NCBI RefSeq assembly: GCF_001654965.1
Contig: NZ_LXEV01000018.1
Coordinates: forward strand, 146,173 to 210,172
DNA: 64,000 nt
Reading direction: 5' to 3'
Source of the DNA: Proteus hauseri ATCC 700826
Lineage (GTDB): Bacteria; Pseudomonadota; Gammaproteobacteria; Enterobacterales; Enterobacteriaceae
Part shown: one piece after another, positions 60,153-64,000 of the stretch
How positions within the stretch are numbered: position 1 is the first letter of the stretch
Layout of the letters: each line of letters begins with the position of its first letter
Translations under genes and position numbers: made by a program
The notes under the pieces: model-generated
What the model saw: the letters and a program-made list of their open reading frames with translations, nothing else
Told to the model about the DNA's origin: nothing
Databases searched by the model: none

Positions 60153-61559
60153 ATGTCAAAACAGCAAATCGGCGTGGTTGGTATGGCAGTTATGGGACGT
60201 AACCTTGCGCTAAATATTGAAAGCCGTGGTTATTCTGTATCTATCTACAACCGTTCAAGTGATAAAACAAACGAAGTTATCGCTGAAAACCCGGGTAAAA
60301 AACTAGTAGCTAATTATTCTATTGAAGAATTTGTTGATTCATTAGAAAAACCGCGTCGTATTTTATTAATGGTAAAAGCCGGTGAAGCTACAGACAAAAC
60401 AATTGCTGCACTGACTCCTCATTTAGATAAGGGCGATATCCTTATTGATGGCGGAAATACTTTCTTTAAAGATACTATTCGTCGTAATCGAGAATTATCT
60501 GCACAAGGTTTCAATTTTATTGGTACAGGTGTTTCAGGCGGTGAAGAGGGTGCATTAAAAGGCCCTTCAATTATGCCGGGTGGACAAAAAGAAGCCTATG
60601 AATTAGTGGCTCCAATTCTTGAAAAAATTGCTGCTGTTGCTGATGGCGAGCCTTGCGTTACTTATATTGGTGCCGATGGCGCTGGTCACTATGTGAAAAT
60701 GGTTCATAACGGTATCGAATATGGCGATATGCAACTAATTGCTGAAGCTTATTCGGTATTAAAACACTCTTTAGGTTTATCTAACGAAGAGTTAGCGCAA
60801 GCGTTTACTGAGTGGAATCAAGGCGAATTAAGTAGTTATTTAATCGAAATCACAGCTGATATTTTCCGTAAAAAAGATGACGAAGGTAAATATCTGGTTG
60901 ATGTTATTCTTGATGAAGCCGCTAATAAAGGTACTGGTAAATGGACGAGTCAAAGTTCATTAGATTTAGGTGTTCCAGTAACACTTATCACTGAATCTGT
61001 ATTTGCTCGTTATATCTCTTCATTAAAAGATCAACGTGTCGCAGCATCTAAAGTACTATCAGGCCCAGCACCTAAAGCATTTACTGGCGATAAAAAAGCC
61101 TTTATTGAAAATGTTCGCCGTGCCCTTTATTTAGGTAAAATAGTTTCTTATGCTCAAGGTTTCCAACAACTAAAAGCAGCATCAGATGAATATAATTGGG
61201 ATCTGAACTACGGTGAAATCGCGAAAATTTTCCGCGCTGGCTGTATTATCCGTGCACAATTCCTACAAAAAATTACAGATGCCTATAATGAAGATGCAAG
61301 CATTGCTAACTTGTTATTAGCGCCTTACTTCAAAAATATAGCGGACGAATATCAACAAGCTCTGCGTGATGTGGTTTGTTATGGCGTTCAAGCAGGTATT
61401 CCTACACCAACTTTCTCAGCTGCAATTTCTTATTACGATAGCTATCGTGCACAAGTGTTACCTGCGAATTTAATTCAGGCTCAGCGTGATTATTTTGGTG
61501 CACATACTTATAAACGTACTGATAAAGATGGCGTATTCCATACTGAATGGATGGAATAA
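60153..61559 (+). CDS. gnd: 6-phosphogluconate dehydrogenase Gnd
   Basis: Gnd makes ribulose 5-phosphate, CO2 and NADPH in the oxidative pentose phosphate pathway. The 468-aa protein has the NADP-binding [21 protein letters not shown] near residues 7-27, [21 protein letters not shown] near 128-148 and the catalytic [20 protein letters not shown] near 182-201. It is full length for the family. GGGAG before the ATG. In enterobacteria gnd borders the O-antigen/colanic region, and here accessory DNA follows directly. Confidence 0.98.
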   Translation: MSKQQIGVVGMAVMGRNLALNIESRGYSVSIYNRSSDKTNEVIAENPGKKLVANYSIEEFVDSLEKPRRILLMVKAGEATDKTIAALTPHLDKGDILIDGGNTFFKDTIRRNRELSAQGFNFIGTGVSGGEEGALKGPSIMPGGQKEAYELVAPILEKIAAVADGEPCVTYIGADGAGHYVKMVHNGIEYGDMQLIAEAYSVLKHSLGLSNEELAQAFTEWNQGELSSYLIEITADIFRKKDDEGKYLVDVILDEAANKGTGKWTSQSSLDLGVPVTLITESVFARYISSLKDQRVAASKVLSGPAPKAFTGDKKAFIENVRRALYLGKIVSYAQGFQQLKAASDEYNWDLNYGEIAKIFRAGCIIRAQFLQKITDAYNEDASIANLLLAPYFKNIADEYQQALRDVVCYGVQAGIPTPTFSAAISYYDSYRAQVLPANLIQAQRDYFGAHTYKRTDKDGVFHTEWME

Positions 61560-61596
61560 GGCTTTAGATTTTAAGTGATAAGCTTATCAATATAAT

Positions 61597-61628
61597 AAAA
61601 GGTGCTAAATATTTAGCGCCTTTTTTAT
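61597..61628. terminator. gnd terminator
   Basis: The near-palindrome AAAAGGTGCTAAA/TTTAGCGCCTTTT (61597-61624) is followed by T-rich sequence. It also lies at the end of the opposite-strand endonuclease gene. Confidence 0.85.
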
Positions 61629-61646
61629 TTTCAATTTAATTTGATA

Positions 61647-62429
61647 TTAAAAATTGTAGTTGGATAGCTCATCGACGCTAATTTGCCCTTTACCAACTAA
61701 TAAATAATGCTTTTCTTGTAATTTTTTTACTTCATTATTTTCTAATACAAATTCAAAAATGGCTATTTTATCATTCGAAATAAATTGTGTTGCTATGGGT
61801 CTACAAATCAAGTTGGGGTATTTATGCCTACATAGTAGAAAGTCTTGTTCTATTTGAACAATACCCAATTCATCTTTTCCTCCTTTAGCTTGCACAGGAA
61901 AAATAAATTGTCTTCCCAAACGGTCAACACCAACATATATTTCATCAGTTTCAATTTGTCCTACAGAAGGCACTGTTGTTCTTAGATGATTTTGTAATGA
62001 GTAACAAACTGCACCTGTAAATATATCGATTAATCGATTGTATCTGACTCTTGTTAATAATGCTTGTTCATCATTAAAGGCATGCTCAGCAACTATTGTT
62101 GGTGTTGAATCTGGTATTTTTATTGTCGATAACATCATATCAGGTAATATTCTTGAATAGTTAACTTGTTGAAAGCAATATAAAGAACGCCCGATATTTT
62201 TTATTACCCATTCCTTCCCATTTTGTGCTTTTTGGGTTATAGATACGGGTAACGAAGCTCTATATTTAAATGAATAAATTACATCACCAATATTTTTTGG
62301 CAGATTAATATCTAATTCAGCTGATTTAGAAATGATATCAGTACGATTAAATTCAACAATATCATTACCATCAACGTATTTATCTAAGAAAATACCTTCA
62401 ATTATTGATTCGTATCTATTTTTTTTCAT
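61647..62429 (-). CDS. Predicted type II restriction endonuclease
   Basis: The 260-aa product resembles no characterised enzyme I can name, but the segment QIETDEIYVGVDRLGRQFIFPVQAKGG (158-184) has the PD-(D/E)XK layout, with acidic Glu160/Asp162 and Gln180-x-Lys182 in place of the usual E-x-K. Its start overlaps the end of the DNA methyltransferase gene by 14 bases. That pairing is the main reason to call it the cognate endonuclease. The target sequence is unknown. The gene is highly AT-rich, unlike gnd, so transfer is likely. Confidence 0.75.
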   Translation of the reverse strand: MKKNRYESIIEGIFLDKYVDGNDIVEFNRTDIISKSAELDINLPKNIGDVIYSFKYRASLPVSITQKAQNGKEWVIKNIGRSLYCFQQVNYSRILPDMMLSTIKIPDSTPTIVAEHAFNDEQALLTRVRYNRLIDIFTGAVCYSLQNHLRTTVPSVGQIETDEIYVGVDRLGRQFIFPVQAKGGKDELGIVQIEQDFLLCRHKYPNLICRPIATQFISNDKIAIFEFVLENNEVKKLQEKHYLLVGKGQISVDELSNYNF

Positions 62430-63690
62430 GATTAAACTCTAATAATAAAACTTCTTCATTTAACATATCTTTTGTTACAGTTGATATTCTTGTTCTAAAT
62501 AGATCAATACCAATAACTTTATATCCAAGCTGTTCTGCAATTTCTGACAATAAATGGCCAGTTCTAATTGGTATTCGGAAATAAGATGCTTGATCACCAA
62601 CAACATAAGCCAGCTTAGCACCATCTTTTAATTTAGGTTTTAAATCATGCAAATGTTTAGCCATTCCACCGAAATATAATCTCACTACTTTGTGATATAA
62701 TTTTTCAAAGCCTGAAGTTTTGCCCAATTCAATACGTTTATTTTCAATTAAATCCGCTAAGTGTGTGACACTAACATTGTCTTCTATCCAATTTAAATCA
62801 TCATCTCCTTTGTAAATACCGCGAGTATTTGATCTTAACAATCCTTTTTTTAATATTCTTAGCTCTTCTTTTGTTTCAACAAAATTTAATAAAACAGATT
62901 CTAAACGAGTTGTTCTTGAATAATCTTTTTCATTTGGATAGGGCGGTGACGTAATGACAGCATCAATGGAGTTATCATCGATTAAATAAAGATCGTTTCT
63001 TGAGTCTGCTAAAAAAACGTGGCTAGAAATATCTTTGTTATTATCATGAATAACAATATCATCACACATTGAATGTACAGCTTTGAGCCATATATCAACA
63101 ACATCAGCATCTAATTTTTTCTTTCTACCCACTCCTACTTCCGGGCCAAATTTAAGATTACTGAAAGAAAAAACGATATGTTTTGCTAGTGCAGTTTTAT
63201 AAAAAGATAAATATTCATCTGCATATTTATTTACTATTTCAATAAGTATTAATGTTTTATGTAATGGTAATTGGCTTATTGAGTTTTTAATAATTAACTT
63301 TTCTTTGTCTTCACTTAAATATCTAAAAGAAGTGGTTTCATTTTTAATTTTATTTTTAGCTATATCTGCGATTTTTTCGGCATTTTTTCTTACTTGGATT
63401 ACATCGATATTCCAATTTACTTTTGTTGAAGCACACATTTGAACAACAGGATTCGCTTCTATTCCAATTGATTTAATTCCTAATTTTTTAGATTCAACGA
63501 GTGTTGTCCCAGTTCCACAAAAAGGATCAAGAACAACAGAGTCAGAATTTAAATCAAAAATTTCAATATACTTTCTTACTAAATGAGGAGGGTAAGATAG
63601 AACGAACCGGTACCAATCATGAATGGCTTTATCCTCTTCATAAAATCGGTTTAACTCTATTCCATTGTTTTTTTGTGCAATATAACTCAT
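62416..63690 (-). CDS. DNA methyltransferase (N6-adenine or N4-cytosine)
   Basis: The 424-aa protein has the SAM-binding motif I LDPFCGTGTTLVES (about 54-67) and the catalytic motif IV TSPPYPNEKDY (247-257). Motif I comes first, with a long insertion of about 185 residues before motif IV that may hold the target recognition part, so the order resembles the alpha class. The SPPY form indicates an exocyclic amino methyltransferase acting on adenine N6 or cytosine N4. ATG at 63690 is preferred to an in-frame TTG at 63702. It overlaps the endonuclease gene by 14 bases. Confidence 0.88.
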   Translation of the reverse strand: MSYIAQKNNGIELNRFYEEDKAIHDWYRFVLSYPPHLVRKYIEIFDLNSDSVVLDPFCGTGTTLVESKKLGIKSIGIEANPVVQMCASTKVNWNIDVIQVRKNAEKIADIAKNKIKNETTSFRYLSEDKEKLIIKNSISQLPLHKTLILIEIVNKYADEYLSFYKTALAKHIVFSFSNLKFGPEVGVGRKKKLDADVVDIWLKAVHSMCDDIVIHDNNKDISSHVFLADSRNDLYLIDDNSIDAVITSPPYPNEKDYSRTTRLESVLLNFVETKEELRILKKGLLRSNTRGIYKGDDDLNWIEDNVSVTHLADLIENKRIELGKTSGFEKLYHKVVRLYFGGMAKHLHDLKPKLKDGAKLAYVVGDQASYFRIPIRTGHLLSEIAEQLGYKVIGIDLFRTRISTVTKDMLNEEVLLLEFNHEKK

Positions 63691-63847
63691 ATAATAAATC
63701 AACTTTTTAATGTTTTTCTATCGTTACTAGGCAGTAAAAATAATTTTTATTGATAATTCCAGTTTGCTGATTATCGATTTTACCTGTTCAGAACAGGTTT
63801 GTAACCATAGTTTATAAGTTGAGTAATTTAAGAAAAATTATTCAAAA

Positions 63848-63873
63848 AAAAGAGCACCATGGTGCTCTTTTAG
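63848..63873 (-). terminator. Terminator of the right-edge gene
   Basis: AAAGAGCACC (63849-63858) pairs with GGTGCTCTTT (63861-63870) around an AT loop, with A-runs on the plus strand that give a T-run on the minus strand. Confidence 0.85.
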
Positions 63874-63913
63874 ATGATAGAAGAATAATTAATAAATTAT
63901 TTTACAGGAAGTT

Positions 63914-64000
63914 CTACTGTGAATTTAATTTATCGTTCTCTATTATGTCCGTCATTGAAATATTTTCTTGTTCCATCATTTCGGCAGTAACTTTACCACT
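63914..64000 (-). CDS. C-terminal end of an unidentified gene (cut by window edge)
   Basis: On the minus strand an open frame enters from the right edge and ends at TAG (63914-63916). The visible 28 residues end in NDKLNSQ and include EMMEQENISMTDII. A strong terminator follows at 63848-63873, which supports a real gene end. The fragment is too short to identify. It would be the gene upstream of the R-M pair on the same strand. Confidence 0.55.
   Translation of the reverse strand, partial: SGKVTAEMMEQENISMTDIIENDKLNSQ

Overview
The window reads as a chromosome segment of an AT-rich member of the Enterobacterales. Proteus or a close relative in the Morganellaceae is the best fit: the housekeeping proteins are near-identical in architecture to those of Escherichia coli, but codon use is strongly A/T-biased and intergenic DNA is very AT-rich. 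The genus call is an inference from protein resemblance and composition. No rRNA, tRNA, IS element, prophage or CRISPR array was seen.

Layout. (1) 0.5-8.5 kb: uvrB with a LexA box, a DUF1266 protein, yvcK/ybhK, a Moco riboswitch followed by moaA-moaC-moaD-moaE (no moaB), and ybhL. (2) 8.6-12.1 kb: an accessory catabolic island with a DauR/YheO-like regulator diverging from RidA, MFS and TIM-barrel genes. (3) 12.2-22.7 kb: a VOC protein, the ybhR-ybhS-ybhF-ybhG exporter with its TetR regulator cecR, rhlE, dusC, a YeaQ-type protein, sseA and a small membrane protein. (4) 23.0-31.3 kb: a second, larger accessory island containing a DcuC-type carrier, a cystathionine beta-lyase-like enzyme, an aspartase/fumarase-superfamily lyase, a MmgE/PrpD protein, a FabZ-like protein lacking its catalytic His, a DHDPS-family aldolase and an LrhA-like LysR regulator. 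(5) 31.5-44.9 kb: dinG, dps, rhtA, a LOG-family gene with a GNAT gene, a YtcJ-type amidohydrolase, moeB-moeA, a YjiJ-type MFS, folE, yeiB and sanA. (6) 45-61.6 kb: maeA, cdd, yohK-yohJ, metG, mrp, udk, dcd, asmA, dcuC, a small unknown gene, yegH and gnd. (7) 61.6-64 kb: a two-gene type II restriction-modification system and the cut end of another gene.

Regions 1, 3 and the start of 5 follow the E. coli order around 0.81-0.85 Mb (uvrB, ybhK, moa, ybhL, ybhRSFG, cecR, rhlE, dinG, dps, rhtA, moeAB). The stretch from folE to gnd follows the E. coli order around 2.10-2.25 Mb (recalled from memory of the K-12 map). Against that backbone the two islands and the R-M pair stand out as insertions.

Functional themes are molybdenum cofactor synthesis (moaACDE, moeAB), DNA damage response (uvrB, dinG, dps), pyrimidine salvage (cdd, udk, dcd) and C4-dicarboxylate metabolism (dcuC, a second DcuC-type carrier, maeA, the fumarase-superfamily lyase). 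The most promising undescribed system is island 4. I infer that it breaks down a dicarboxylic amino acid adduct, such as an S- or N-succinyl-type compound, with possible release of fumarate.
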